The notes beneath the pieces were generated by a model. That model was not told the DNA's origin and made no database searches. It saw nothing but the letters and a program-made list of their open reading frames with translations. Shown in pieces: positions 30,451 through 42,957 of a stretch of 64,000 nucleotides of DNA. Each line of letters opens with the position of its first letter. Positions within the stretch are counted from its first letter, which is position 1. The position numbers and the translations under genes are program-made. The DNA is from Macrothele yani (Eukaryota; Arthropoda; Arachnida; Araneae; Macrothelidae): the NCBI GenBank assembly GCA_039090855.1, contig CM077002.1, positions 87,982,194 through 88,046,193 of the forward strand. The letters run 5' to 3'.

Positions 30451-32860
30451 ATGCCGTGGAAAACAAAGTTTTTATCAGCCTGGTTTGAAAATAACAAGAA
30501 AGACCGAAATGGGGACTCAGTGAAAAATTGGTGCCTTGCTAATGACAATATATTTTTGGCCATGTGTGTTCTCTGCAACAAGGACTTTAGCATTGCCAAT
30601 ATGGGATTTTTGCAAGTGCTTTCACATGCAGATGGGAAGAAACATAAAGCAGCTGACAGAAGTATGTCTAGACAGTTTGTTTTTGAAACATCAAATAATG
30701 TTTCGCAGTTAACCCGTAAAAGTGTCCAATCATCAAATAATGTTTTACAGGTAATCAGTAAAAGTGTCCAACACTGGCAACCAACTGCAATAAGTGATAA
30801 AGTTTTGAAAGCAGAATCTCTACTAATACTACTAGCTGTTAAGAGCAATTATTAATTTCAGTCGTTTGGTGACTTAGCCGAAATATATTCTTTTATTTTT
30901 GGTGATTCCGCCATTGCATTGTCTGAAGTTGTCCGATAAAAAAATTCGTTATGTGGTGAACTTTGGCTTAGCTCCATACTTCAAAGCCAATCTTTTTCCT
31001 GATATTGGGATTTCTTTTTATATAATTTATTTTGATGAAACAACTACAGTGCAGGTAAAGAAGCAATTTGACATTCATATATCATATTGGTCAGAAAGTC
31101 GTACAAAAATTGTAACTTCATACTGTGACTCCAAATTCTTGGGACATGCAGAAGCAGATAAAATTGTAAAATTAATTCTAGATTTCATATCTTTACATGG
31201 GCTAAGTTTAGAAAAGATTTTGCAATGCTCTATGGATGGTTCAAATGTAAACCTGTCTGTTCTCAAGAAATTGAATGCTGAATTGAACTTGCAGTCAGTT
31301 CCTGACTTGGTTGATTTTGGGACCTGCTGTTTGCATGTGATGCATGGTGCTCTGAAGAAAGGACTAGATAAACTTCACATTGGTATTGATACTCTTGCTA
31401 CTGATATTTATCAGTGGTTCAAACTGTCTGCTTGTCGAAGGGAAGATTATCACAATATACAATTGGATAACCTAATGGGTTGTGCAGCTAAAAATGTTTT
31501 CCTTCATCATGTTGAGAGCAGGTGGACCCTAGGTCCTGTTTGTGAAAGAATTATTGAACAGTATTCTGCATTAATTGAGTATTTTTGTACATACCTTCCA
31601 AAGCAGAAAAATGTGAAACTTAGTTCTAGGTACGATCAGATACTTTCCCGATTGAAACATCCCCATACTATTATTTACTTGCATTTTGTGCTTTTTTTAC
31701 AGAAATATTCATGCCATACCTCAAAGTTTTTTCAGAATGAAGAACCCATGATTCACGTGTTATACAGCAAACTAAATGAACTGGTGCACAGTATAATGTT
31801 AAAATTTTTAAAACCGGATGCAGTTGGCACAAAAGAAGGATCTAAACTTTTAAAAGTTAACTTTCAGAAAAGTGACTGTTGGTTGCTTTTTGGATAAAAT
31901 TGATGTTGGTAGTAGTGCCAGTCATATTCTAGCACAGAACAAAAACATAAATTAGAAGAAAGTGTTACTGGGGATAAGAAACTGTTTCATTGCTGCAACA
32001 GAATATTTGTTAAAAAAACTACCACTGAATAAATTTCTTCTATGAGACATCCAATCTATTTATCCTTTGTTTCAGAAGAAGGAAAGCTCAAAAGATGCTG
32101 TGAAACACCTGAGTCATCATATGTTTAAAGTCACCAAAACTGACAGTGTGTGTGATAAGATAAATACAGAGTGGTCACTGTACATGTATGAGGACATGGC
32201 AGCTAATCGTAAAAGTTACGAGGAAGATAATGATATTTGTAAGTATTGGGCAGCAGTGGCTAGCATTAAAGATTCTGCAGGTTTACTAAAATACAGTTCA
32301 TTGTCAGCCCTGGTGAAGAAATGTTTGACATTGTCACATGGAAATGCACCTCCTGAAAGGGGCTTTTCCCAGAACAACAACATTGGCACAAAAGAAAGAG
32401 TGTCACTTTCAGAGTTATCTATCAGATCATTACGTATCTGCAAAGAAGCGATTTGATTGCACAGTAACTCCATACTTTCAATACCCATAAATAAAGGCCT
32501 CATAAATAGTGTAAAGCAGTCTTACACACAATATGCCTCCTAGTTGGAACAACAGAAAGAAGGGGAAAGGATGCAAAGAAATGCTAAAAGAAAGGCTGCA
32601 GAACAAATTGTGCAGACTTTGGAAAAACAAAATAAGCGTGTGATGCTTGATCAGCTGTCCAAACTTAAGACAGAAGAAAATTCCTTAATGAACGACCAGA
32701 AAACTGCTCATAAGCTCTTGGCTGAAGCTTCAAAAAAATTGGATAGTGCAATAAAAGAAAACAGCATGAGCAACATAAAAGTTGCCCAATTTTTTTGGAA
32801 ATATTCTTGTTGGATAATGCTTACCTAGGCATTCCGTTTCTAGCGATGATTCACTTTTCT
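30451..32860 (+). pseudogene. hAT-superfamily transposase with coiled-coil tail (hAT-B copy 1)
   Basis: Four successive frames: 30451-30855, 30899-31897, 32067-32456, 32544-32828. The first starts MPWKTKFLSAWFENNKKD and has a zinc-finger-like CVLCNKDFSIANMG...SHADGKKHK (CxxC...HxxxxH, BED type). The second has IYFDETTTVQ (first catalytic Asp), CSMDGSNVN (second Asp) and VESRWTLGPVCERIIEQ (catalytic Glu). The third ends with the hAT dimerisation signature KKCLTLSHGNAPPERGFS. The fourth is a highly charged helical tail (KAAEQIVQTLEKQNKRVMLD). Stops or shifts at 30853, 31895 and 32454 break the protein. Element termini were not found. Confidence 0.85.
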
Positions 32861-32869
32861 CGCCCGTTT

Positions 32870-33553
32870 CGGGTCTTAGTAAAAAACATATGGCTAAGAG
32901 AAATGAAGACCAAGAAGTTTACAATCAAAGAAAGGTGAGAAAAAATAAATTAAAATATATAGGTGCATTCCCTTACTTGGAAAGTGTCAGTAAAGAAATT
33001 AATAGGCAATGTGCCAAATTTGACTTACAACTAAGAAGTTCAGTGAACACCTTGAAAAATCTGACTTAACAAAAAAACTAGGAGCAAAATATTAGATGAA
33101 TCAGGGTCTTACAAAATTCCCATTGCACACACACCCCCAATATCGTACATAGGGAGTACGAAAAACAGGTTAAAAAAAAAAGGCTAAAACAACACATATC
33201 TAACTGGCAAAAAAAAAAAAGAAGCAAAACTGCATTAGTGCAATTCTGTATTGACCACTGAACATTCCCAAAATTCGAAGAAATTAAAATGCTAAAAACG
33301 AATAAAAAATCAGAGAGACAAATGAGAATGGAGGAATTGATCCTAATTTATAAAAATGAAACAAGGGTGTGCAACCAGAATGACCCTAATACATTATCTA
33401 GCCTTTGGAAAGAGCTAATAAGACAAGAAAAAGAACAACAAAAGAAAAACCGACAAAAAAGACAAGGGAAGAAGGATACGGAAAGACGACATCAACGACC
33501 ATTTGAAAAGGGGGAAAAGAAAAAGAAGAAAGGTAGAAATAGTGAAACATAGA
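32870..33553 (+). pseudogene. PLE-B fragment: linker plus GIY-YIG endonuclease
   Basis: Plus-strand sequence reads a linker (KYIGAFPYLESVSKEINRQC, about 32955) homologous to the region between RT and nuclease in the PLE-B copy at 505-656, followed by YKIPIAHTPPISYIGSTKNR (GIY-YIG, about 33107-33165) and, after a shift over an A-run, ERQMRMEELILIYKNETRV and CNQNDPNTLSSLWKELIRQE to the stop at 33550. The RT part is missing (5' truncated). Confidence 0.8.
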
Positions 33554-33840
33554 TGGCGCCAGCTAGGTTTGATTAAGAAAAGTATCTAATACAGCGTATC
33601 CGACGAATGGCAACACATGAGGTATCGGACTCCATTGACGAGAAATAAACCACGAACATCTGTGGAAAAGTCGTCACGCTTCCTGAGAATGCCCAAAGAC
33701 TGGGCAAAAAATTTAGAGCATTAATAGCAGTAAAGAATTGATGTTGTTGAATCCTAAAGTGAAGATCTACTGAATCTACCCAAATTAAGCAGTGTGTTTG
33801 ATGTGAATGGTTGCTGCACATACAACGGACAATAGGACAA
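33554..33840 (+). other. PLE-B 3' untranslated tail with degenerate hammerhead-like hairpin
   Basis: Follows the PLE-B nuclease stop. At 33683-33713 it reads cctgagaatgcccaaagact then gggcaaaaaa: a CTGA block, a 5-bp hairpin tgccc/gggca and AAAA where GAAA would be expected. This resembles the decayed hammerhead remnants known from PLE ends, but neither core block is intact. Confidence 0.35.
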
Positions 33841-33867
33841 TATTTAAACCAGTCTTGTTGGAGCTGC

Positions 33868-34224
33868 TATAAAAAATTGCTCCAAAAAGACTGGTTTAGA
33901 TAGGCATGTTAGAGAAACTAGTCACAGCATGGATTGGAATTCCCTTAAAGTCATCAGTTTCCAAAGCAATTTTCAAAAAGAAAGTTAAAAGAAGGAATAG
34001 AGATTGAGAAAAATCAAAATTCCATCATCAATGACTGCAAAGGATTTTCCCTGCCTAACATCTGGCAAGATTTGATGAAAACTAACCGTAACCTTCAAGG
34101 TTAACCGTAACCGTGATAGTGACAGGAATAAGTGACAACAAAAAGACAGCCTGAAAAAGGAGAAGAGTTTTCTCCGAAAATTTGCAATTTAAATAAAAAA
34201 ATTCCTAGTAAAATTCCCATAATA
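33868..34224 (+). mobile_element. PLE-C 3' end, truncated copy
   Basis: Matches 6976-7345 over about 350 bp with scattered differences: the end of the GIY-YIG frame (GLDRHVRETSHSMDWNS, one base deleted near 33985), the aaccgtaacc repeats, the hammerhead-like block and the terminal cctagtaaaattcccata. It ends 166 bp before the exon at 34390. Confidence 0.88.
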
Positions 34225-34389
34225 GTTGTTTTTGATTAGTAATTAAAATATCTGTAAGTGGTTGTAGTCAAAGTTATTTTGAAGTATTTATGAAAATTTA
34301 AGTCTTTCATGCTGCATAAAATTAGTATTCATGTATTTTGTTTTTGCTTTTGCCATTTTTTGTTTGCAACTTGTATCACTATTTTTCAG

Positions 34390-34628
34390 ATATTATTTTG
34401 CAGCCTATGCCTGCAGTGACTTTTCGTACAATAGGTGGCATATTGGACTTCTACATTTTCCTTGGACCTTCACCTGATCTTGTTGTTCAGCAGTATAGCC
34501 AGGTCGTTGGAAATCCTTTTATGCCCCCATACTGGAGTCTTGGGTTTCATTTGTGTAGGTTCGGATACAATTCTTTGAATGAGACGAGAAAAGTGTGGCA
34601 GCGTACTCGAGATGCAGGCATCCCTTTT
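34390..34628 (+). CDS. Next exon of the GH31 alpha-glucosidase
   Basis: 239-nt exon between acceptor tttttcag (ends 34389) and donor gtaagt (34629). Two bases complete the Asp codon begun in the exon at 11162-11258; then [59 protein letters not shown] and a helix ending RDAGIPF. PPYW.LGFHLCR.GY is a hallmark of GH31 enzymes at the start of the catalytic (beta/alpha)8 barrel. The next family residues would be DVQWND; that exon was not found in the remaining 29 kb, so the following intron is also very large or the gene is interrupted. No stop or frameshift in either exon, so the gene is probably functional. Confidence 0.95.
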
Positions 34629-34945
34629 GTAAGTTATTTTGTAAATTATCTTTGTTAGTTTTGAAACCTATTTTTACCATAAAGAAAAGATAGATATTAT
34701 AAAAAATCAAATTGAGCTGAAGTTATTTATGACAAAATTTTACTCTATATATCAAAGCTCAAAAAAAACTTTTTTTTTAAATTACTATTTTTTAATCAAT
34801 AAATAATTCAAAAACACCTAAAAACTGTTTAGATATATGTAACATGCTATATGAATTTCAATAACAATTTGTAAGTTTTAGATTATGTTAAAATCATTCA
34901 CTTACCTTACTTTATTTGTAGGACCTTCACTATTTTACACGTTTA

Positions 34946-37789
34946 CAGAGATGCCAACAACTACGGATTTCCCGTAGTTTCTATGGAAATAACTCTTGTA
35001 CTATGGAATATGGAAAACCGTGATTTTTCTACGGAAAATTAACAGAAGTTGTAAATTTTCATTTTGCTTCTCCTTCCTCAACGCACCGGCGGGCACTTGA
35101 CGATCCATCATTCGTCTTGCATGCGATGCTACCTGCAGCTCCCATTCTGCCTGTCAAGGTTGCTCAGATTTTAGTGTGAGCGACTGGCACCCGATGAGTG
35201 GCTTTGCGCTGAGTTAAATGAAAACCCTCCCTCCCCAGCATGCACCAGTCTGTGGATGTCGAGCGCAGCCCGCATTGGTGGACGTGGGCGGAGTTTGAGT
35301 CAGAACCATCACAGTGATCTCCTGGAAGTGCTTGCGCAGTGCAACAACGAGCTCTTGAAAATCATTTGGGGCAGAACGTGAGTGTCATTGCCTGGCATCG
35401 AAGGGTTTTTTTATGCGTGTATCTGCAATTCATGTCAGTAATTAATATTTTAAAGGTTTTTTTCGTGCGTTGCAAAAAAAGTATGCTTGGATTTCGTTTT
35501 TATGCAGACTGACTTTGTAAGCCGTCGACTTACTTGGTTCTGAGTAACATTGTTTTGTGAAAACAATTTAATTCTGTTTAGTTTTCGTTCCTAAAAATAA
35601 AAAAATATGGATTCCAGGAAGCGAACGTTATCAAATGAAGCAACACCACAGGCAGTAGTGAAAAAACTTAAGAGCTGCCAGAAGTTTAAAGCATCGTATG
35701 CTATGGAGTTTCCGTGCCTTCAACAATAATAATTATCCGAAAATATGGCATTTTGTGCGTTGTGCTCAAAGGATTTCAACATAGCGCATGGCGGTGTGGA
35801 TGACTGTCGTCGTCAAGTGCGTTCCAAAAAACATACGGATTATTCAACAGCTGCAGCAAAAACAAAAATTGTTGCAAGTTATTTTACTAAGGATGATACT
35901 GCAAATGTAATGAAAGCTGAGAGCTTATTTGTTCGATTTCTAATAGAACATAATATTACAATTTCTGTAGCAGACCACGGGAAGCATTTATTTTCGGCAA
36001 TGTTCCCAGATTCAAATATAGCCAAACATTTTACTAGCGGTCGCCCGAAAACTATGGCAATTGTGAAAAATATGGCAAGAAGTAATGTTTCTGAATTGGT
36101 TTCAACATTAAATAAATGTCTGCCATTCTCTTTAAGCACTGATGGCAGCAATGACTGCCAAGATGTAAAACTTTATCCACTACTTTTAACATATTTTGAT
36201 GAGACTACTGGATGCACTACAGCAAAATTAATGTCCTTATTAGAATCTTCTGATAACACAAGTGAAGGCATATTTCAGGTTATAAATACTGAATTTCAGA
36301 AGAAAGAATTGAAGTGGGAGAAGTGTGTTAGCTTTTCAGCAGATAATGCAAATACAATGATGGAAAAAAAGAAAGGAGTTGCATTGTTTCTATTAAAAGA
36401 AAATCCATCAATGATAATTAGAGACACTCCAAGTGTAAAAGCAGCTTTAAATTGCAACAACAGCTTTGTAGCCAGGAGATGAAGCCTCGTGGAATTTTGA
36501 AATATGCCAGTACGAGATGGTTGTCACTAGCGGTTTGTGTTGACCGTATCCTGGAGCAGTGGGAACCATTAAGAGCTTACTTTGTAGAAGATGAAAGTCA
36601 TGATTTCCAAAATAAATGTTTTCAACATATAAGATAATCTTTGAAAAAACCTAGCACAAAATTAAATCTTTTATTCCTTCATAGTGTTTTTTTACCCTTA
36701 TTCACAAAAATTAATCTTTTGCTCTAGCAAGATGCTCCATATATTCATAAGCTAAGAAGAACCATTGTGCAGTTCTTTATGGATCTTTCGGTTAGATTTG
36801 TGAAGCCTACTGTCATAGCTGATGGTGATGTTGAGTTTAATTTTTCAAATAACAGTTTTTCAAAAAGAAAAATCAGAAGGAGGGCACAGAACTGGTAATT
36901 GGGGTAAAAACAAGAATGTATTTAAGCGAAATCATTTTAAACGAAAATGAACTTTCTAAGTTCTATACATCTGTCAGAAAATTTTACGTTGAAGGATGTT
37001 CTTATATTCAAGAAAAGATATTGATCTATGATGAATTCTTAAAACATGCAGAAGTAGCAGATCCTTCACTTAGAGCCAGAACATCATTTACTTCTGTATT
37101 ATACATAGTCAAGCGCTTTCCATTTATAATAACTGAAAGTGAACTTGATATACTGGAAGCGGAGTTTGCTTGTTATCAAGCTGACAAATTAGAGACCATA
37201 GCTGAAACAGATAGAATAGATGTCACTTGGTCAGAAATCTCAAAACTAAGAGGTTGTAATGGAGCTGTTAAGTATGCTATTATCCCGAAAGTAATGTTTG
37301 CAATACTTGTAGTTCCACACTTGAATGCTGCGAGTGAGATAGTTTTTAGTTTAGTGCGAAAAAATCGAACCCATTTCCGACCTAATTTAGGTTTAGAAAC
37401 TATAGAAGCACTTCTTATTGCAAAAATGAATATGTTCTCCTCTGGACAAGTGTGTTATGAAAAAATATTTTTTGCTAAGGAACTCAAATCTCCTGCAAAA
37501 CAATGTACAGCCAAATCACTAAAGAAAGCTGTTTAATCAATTTTTTGTTTGTAGAAAAAATATTTCAGTCATGATGTTATATTGTTTTCCATGTGAAAAA
37601 TTTGAAATATTTTGATACATATTTTCATGTATATAAATGAATAGGTAAGTAAAAAAATACTAATTAAGTAAAATGAGTAATAGCATGTTTTCCTCAGTTA
37701 AAATTATTCTTTTTGGTATGACTACTGAAAAACTACTGAAAATTTGTATGAGTACTACTGAAAATATCTGAAACAAGTTGGCATTTCTG
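34946..37789 (+). mobile_element. hAT element with 6-bp target duplication (copy 1)
   Basis: Ends cagagatgccaac and gttggcatttctg, 13-bp inverted repeats with one mismatch, flanked by identical hexamers cgttta (34940-34945, 37790-37795). The paralogous right arm of the surrounding inverted repeat shows a single hexamer (taaatg near 44000, taaacg expected) and no insert. The left subterminal region is rich in tacgga, the right in actactgaaaa. A GC-richer block at 35080-35340 precedes the gene and may be the promoter. Confidence 0.92.
35608..37536 (+). pseudogene. hAT transposase of copy 1
   Basis: The likely start at 35608 reads MDSRKRTLSNEATPQAVVKK and meets stops at 35728. The next frame (35745-36482) has a BED-like finger CALCSKDFN...RSKKH, PFSLSTDGSND (catalytic Asp), TYFDETTG and VSFSADNANTM. 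Frame 36452-36637 has ASTRWLSLAVCVDRILEQWE with the catalytic Glu. Frame 36916-37536 ends with the hAT dimerisation region ILVVPHLNAASEIVFSLVRK. Several lesions (35728, 36480, 36635, 36725 and 36896) inactivate it. Copies 2 and 3 share this protein. Confidence 0.87.
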
Positions 37790-38202
37790 CGTTTATTCCA
37801 ATTATGACATGAACGAACCTCTTGTTCTAATTCGCTATCAGATTTTCCAAAGACATTTCCAATTAATTTGTTTTGCTAAACTTTATTTAAAATTACTAAA
37901 TGACAATTAAAAATAATTTAAATGCACAATTTATAAGTGCTATTATTGTTATTTACATCACTTGAACCACATGCCCAGTGTGAATAATACAGCTTTCATG
38001 CATTATGTAGTTGCAAACTTTTAACTTTAAAATTTGTAAATTTATGCATTTAACCACTACAATTAAAAATGCCTTAAAACTACAAAAAAGTACTGAAAAG
38101 TCACCCTTCAAATCTCAGACTTCTCAGAACTAGGTTTCGGAAACTCTCATATTTCCATTATCAACAATGTATCTGTGTGTTCACACACACACACCCATTG
38201 AA

Positions 38203-38989
38203 TTGCAAATGGCGAGTGCTTCACCTCTCCTCAATGAAACAGTGATATCAATGCAGAGAATGCATGTGTATTGACGTTTAGCAAAAAACAAGATTCTTCT
38301 TATGGCACCATCTATTAGGAATACTATGATCTAGAAACCAATTTTATTTTGAAATTATGAAAAAATTGTTTTTTTCCTTCTGTTATTAATTTAAAATTTA
38401 AATGTGTTTATTATTTTATATATTATCATTTATTTTTTGTAGTATAATTTTTTTGTTATTCACTTTGAACAAATCTTGCTCTGTTTTAATTGTTTTATTA
38501 TTTTATATATTATCATTTATTTTTTGTAGTATAATTTTTTTTGTTATTTACTTTGAACAAATCTTGCTCTGTTTTAATTGTTTTCCAAGTCTCAGGAAGG
38601 GTTGTTGGGTCATGAATATTGCAATAATTATTTTTATGTTTTTTTGATAGATACAGTTTTGGAATATTGTAATTCATTTTCAGATTTATGGGTCAAAATC
38701 AAATTATTTATTTATTTTGAATTTTGGATATTTTTATACAGTAATGAATCTGGGCTTTTTTTCAACTTTTTGGTACTAACTTTTTATATGTTGATTCAAT
38801 CTTTGTTTAAACCTGTTTTGGGTAATGTATGAAATGTTTAGGAAAGGTAATTTTATTGGCATTTCATAAGTGCCTGCTTTTCTAACAATTTAGGCTGATA
38901 TTTAGTATTTACTAGCAAAGTCCAAAATATGGCAATTTTATTTTTTCCCCAGTTTACAAAGTTCACTAACATTTTTTTATGCACGGGAA
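38203..38989. other. AT-rich intron with an 88-bp tandem duplication
   Basis: 38404-38490 and 38491-38581 are two nearly identical copies of an 87-91-bp segment (tttattattttatatattat... to ...ctctgttttaatt). Nothing else recognised. Confidence 0.7.
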
Positions 38990-39300
38990 ATATCCCCATT
39001 TTTTTCACTTTTAATATTTTTATTGATCAGTAAGATTTTTATATTTATTTTTAATTTCATATATTAATATATTTATCACTTTTTTATTATATCCAAAAGT
39101 TTTTGCAGCTGATTTAATCAAATTTATTTCTTCCTCACGATGTTTGTTTTTGGAGGAATGAAACTCCAAAAGTAAAAGCACATTTAGCCCTTGTTCGCAA
39201 ACTATTTATTTTATGATTTTGTGGGTGAGTAGAATCAGATGGTATTATTACCAGAATAAAAGATGGTTTTCTATCCACTCTGATGTGTGTGTGACCACAA
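38990..39300 (-). pseudogene. PLE reverse-transcriptase tail remnant
   Basis: On the minus strand 39140-39087 reads REEEINLIKSAAKTFGYN, matching NEEIKFIKKIAGSFGYP of the PLE-B RT C-terminus. Sequence upstream on that strand is consistent with the preceding RT thumb in broken frames. It is interrupted at 39303/39304 by the hAT-B insertion. Confidence 0.5.
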
Positions 39301-39959
39301 ATTCAGGGTGAAGAGCCAGTCACCTTTCTCACCTTTTGTCACCTTTTTAAAATTAGTCACCTTTTCAAACCTTTTCTTGACCATATTGGGAGAAAATGTA
39401 CGATTTAACAATATAGTTTCAAAAGAAGATGCTGGAAGTTGAAAGATTATTATTTTAAGTATGCCTACAACTATGTGAATGTAGTTATTTCTGTACTCCT
39501 ATACCTCCCCTTATAATTGCAGGAAAGCCTCATAATTAACATGTTCACGAGCAAGGCAGCATATGCCACTGCACATCCAGTGACATGACTTAATGTGCCA
39601 TCCAACTTTACTTCACACAGTAAGTACAAAGCAGCAAATGCCGACAAAATTGTATGGTGGTTCCAGTTACTTTAAGTTTACTGTCCTGCTGAAAACATTA
39701 ATTTTTCATAAATGTCTCAGCATTTTTATTACTCTCCGCAAATGTGTTAAGCCCCAATGATGAATGAAGATGAGCTGAGGGGCATCTAATCCAATAACAT
39801 TTTATATAGAGCCAATAACACTTTATCCTTTGAGAAACTCCATTCAAAAGTAAAATCTTACGGGCTATCATCCTCTGAGAAACTCCATTTAAAAGTGAAA
39901 TCTTACGGGCTATCATCAAAATATTTTCCTTTGTGTGACAGAATTTTCGAAAGCAGTCT

Positions 39960-40470
39960 CTGATTTTGATTGTATTTGTTGAGTGCATGCTATTTGGCAA
40001 AATTTACAGATTTCAACAATAGTTAAATGTTTTCAGAAAGCTAGATTTCCACAAAACACAGAAATGAATGATGAAACGGAAGTTGACAATACCACCAACT
40101 ACCAACTAGGAACATTACCTGAAGACATAAAAAACGACCTGCTAAGTGGAGATCAGTTCCCAGCGATAGATTGCAATATATCACAGTGCACGAAGACGTG
40201 GCAGGTGCAGAAGAGGATATTTTTTCTGATGTGCTATCAAACATTAAAAATTCTATTCTAGAGCTACAGGATGAAGAAGAAATTGATGATAATGTGAATG
40301 AACACCAAACTAATGGAAGAAAAACCTCTACTTTCCAAGAAGCACTGGATTAAGTATCAAATTTACAACACTATGCATCTGCAAAACATCCTGCTTTACT
40401 AGAAAAACTCATGGGAGTTGATGCAGAAATTGAAAAACACTGGGCCCATCCACATGAGTTTGGAAACAAA
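39960..40470 (+). pseudogene. pogo/Tigger transposase C-terminal fragment nested in hAT-B copy 2
   Basis: Reads HAIWQNLQISTIVKCFQKAR then FPQNTEMNDETEVDN (about 39983-40085), the pattern W..(V/L)..STI.NCFRKAGF of pogo-type transposases, followed by an acidic tail and TFQEALD, LQHYASAKHPALLEKLMGVD (about 40330-40430). Only the C-terminal part is present; no DDE residues. It lies upstream of the hAT-B finger region and is in broken frames. Confidence 0.55.
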
Positions 40471-40859
40471 TTCCCTGTAAGGAAAGTAATGTTGATAATT
40501 AATAAGTGTCAGCCATTATGTAAGTGAGCAATTAGCTCAGTCAGCTAGGAAATAATGGTTAAACTTAAGAAACGCACTAGTTTGGAACCATGAGTGGCCA
40601 ACTTTCATAGGTTTTACTGTATTTAAAAACTTACCTTACGAAAGATTTTTTTTTATTTTCTCATAAGTTCAGCAGGTTTTTTTTTACTGTTTTTTAATAC
40701 ATATACATTTGTGTTTGTTATGCTGCAATAATTGCACAGTATCAACCCCCCCCCTGTTTATATCTTTTTTTTTTTCCAGGTCCTGATATTGTTGTGTTGT
40801 TATAAACAACTGCCATTGAAGTTTCATCTAACCCAATAGTTCTAAAAATTTCAAAATGG

Positions 40860-42957
40860 GAAAATGTAAATTCCATAGTGATTGGCTGGAAAATACAGAT
40901 AATTCAAAGGTTAAAGTTTCTGCATGGGGGTAGAAAGCATAGTGAAAGTGAACTATTTTGTACTGTGTGTTGCTGCACTATTAACTTTGAAACAAAAGGT
41001 TTTCAGGCGAGTTTTAATCACTCACTCACATAAAAACATAAATCAAACTTTGAATTTAAATTTGGACTAAACCAACTATGCACCTCCTCCTGCATGCTCA
41101 GACCACTTACAACCTTCAAGTTCAACTTGTGCACCAACACTTTGCTTTCATAGTGCCAAGGAAAGTTCTGCTACTGCTCAGTTGATTTGGATGATGAAAT
41201 CAGTATGTAGTATTTATTCAATAGATTCATCACAAGATATTCATGATATTTTTAAAAAAGTGTTTCCTGACAGTGCCCCTGAACATTTTTCTCTTTCCTC
41301 TAAGAAAATGTGATACTTAATCACTGATGGACTGGTTCCTTATTTCCTGGAACTTCTATTAGAGGAAGCATGTTCATCGTACCACACATTGAGTTGTGGT
41401 AAAACAACTAATGCTAAAGATAAAAAGGAGCTGCAAACAACCATCACATTTTGGTCAAAAAGCAAATGTAGCATAATGACACAGCACTTCAGAACTTTCT
41501 TTTTAGGTAAAGCGGATGGTGAAACATTGCATAAAGAACTATGTAAAGCACTTTCTGTGGCCAATTTATCACAAAACAGATGCCTAATGCTTGGATCAGA
41601 TGGACCTTATGTTAATAAAAAAGTTTTTAGGCTTTTCAATAGTAATGTCCAGGAGACATGGGGGACAAGTCTTATAAACATAGGTACCTGCAACATCCAC
41701 ACAATGCATAATGCATATGTATATTAATCATTGGAGTGTTTAGGTGAAGAAGCTTCTGAGCTGCTGATCAACATTTACTATTATTTTGACGGTTGGCCTA
41801 CTCATTGGGAAGGGTTTGAAGAAATCCAATCTAAATATAATATTGCACACCACAAATTTTTGAAACATGAAGCAACAAGGTGGCTTACTTTGGGGCCTTC
41901 AGCCAACAGGATTTTGGAGCAGTGGGACATTATTCAGTTATATTTCCTTAAGCACATGCCTCTGAGAAATTTTTTTGTTGCTCTTCAATCCAGATCCTAC
42001 AAGGCTGTTGTGAGTGCCTTAAAGAAACCTTCAATAAAAGCTGAACTTAATTTCATTATTTCATCAGCAGAACTATTCATGAAGTTCACACAACATTTTC
42101 AGTGCCAAGCACATACGATCCACAAGTTGCATGAAGAAATAGGGAATGTTCTTCTTCAGACCTTCATGGCTCGTGTTTTGAAGACTGCTGTTATTAGAAA
42201 AACCATTAATTTTTCTAAAGTTGATCTTGATGAACTGTTTACAGTTGGCAATCTACTTCCTCTTGAAGAAATTGTTATTAATGAAAAGGTCACAGATCAG
42301 TTTCTAAACTGAACGAAAGTGATAAGTTGTTTCTGAAGGAAGCTCAAAATATTGCTGCTTGTAAGAATGTGATGGAAAAGACTTGCTTATCAAATGGATC
42401 ACTTCAAAATTTTAGATTTTTAGACACAAAAGAAAGAATGAATGATAGAAGGTGCAGAGACATATTGAAAGTTGCAAAAATTATGCCATTTCATGTTAAA
42501 CTGGATTATTTGTAGATGAGTGGAAAAATTTGCAACTGGAAAAAGATGATGCAAAATTTGAAAACATAACTGTTGATGATTACTGGCAACAGCAGATCTC
42601 AGAAAAGACTCTTTATCAATAGATATAAAGTTTCCAAATGTGGCAAAAGTCATAAAGGCAGGCAGCCCTTACTTTGTCACATGGAAATGCTGACATAGAG
42701 AGACGATTTTCCATTTCTAAGCATATATTAGGAGAAGATGAATCAGCAGTGACAAAGATTTTTAAACAGTGAGTGGTGCCTTGAAACAATATCCTAATTA
42801 TATTTTTGTACTCATTAATCCAAAACTCATTAAATTCGGACAACAAGTACATTCAAAGTACACTGCGTTTATGGAAGAATGTAAGAGGAAAAAGAAAATC
42901 GAATTGGAAGAAAAGCAAAAAGAAGAACAAAAAGAACGGATAATGAAGAAGATATGA
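40860..42957 (+). pseudogene. hAT transposase of hAT-B copy 2
   Basis: Homologous to 30451-32828. A degraded N-terminus (KFHSDWLENTDNSKVKVSAWG, CTVCCCTINFETKGFQASF) keeps the CxxC of the finger. Frame 41389-41727 has LMLGSDGPYVN (second Asp site) and GTCNIHTMHNAY. Frame 41731-42312 has HEATRWLTLGPSANRILEQW with the catalytic Glu. Around 42660-42740 the dimerisation signature reads LTLSHGNADIERRFSISK. A Lys/Glu-rich tail (MEECKRKKKIELEEKQKEEQ, to 42957 and beyond in other frames to about 43190) corresponds to the coiled coil of copy 1. Confidence 0.82.

Noticed and set aside
35028..35345. CpG-island-like host promoter
   Set aside because: The GC-richer block is repeated at 55080-55375 inside hAT copy 2 in the same position, so it belongs to the transposon.
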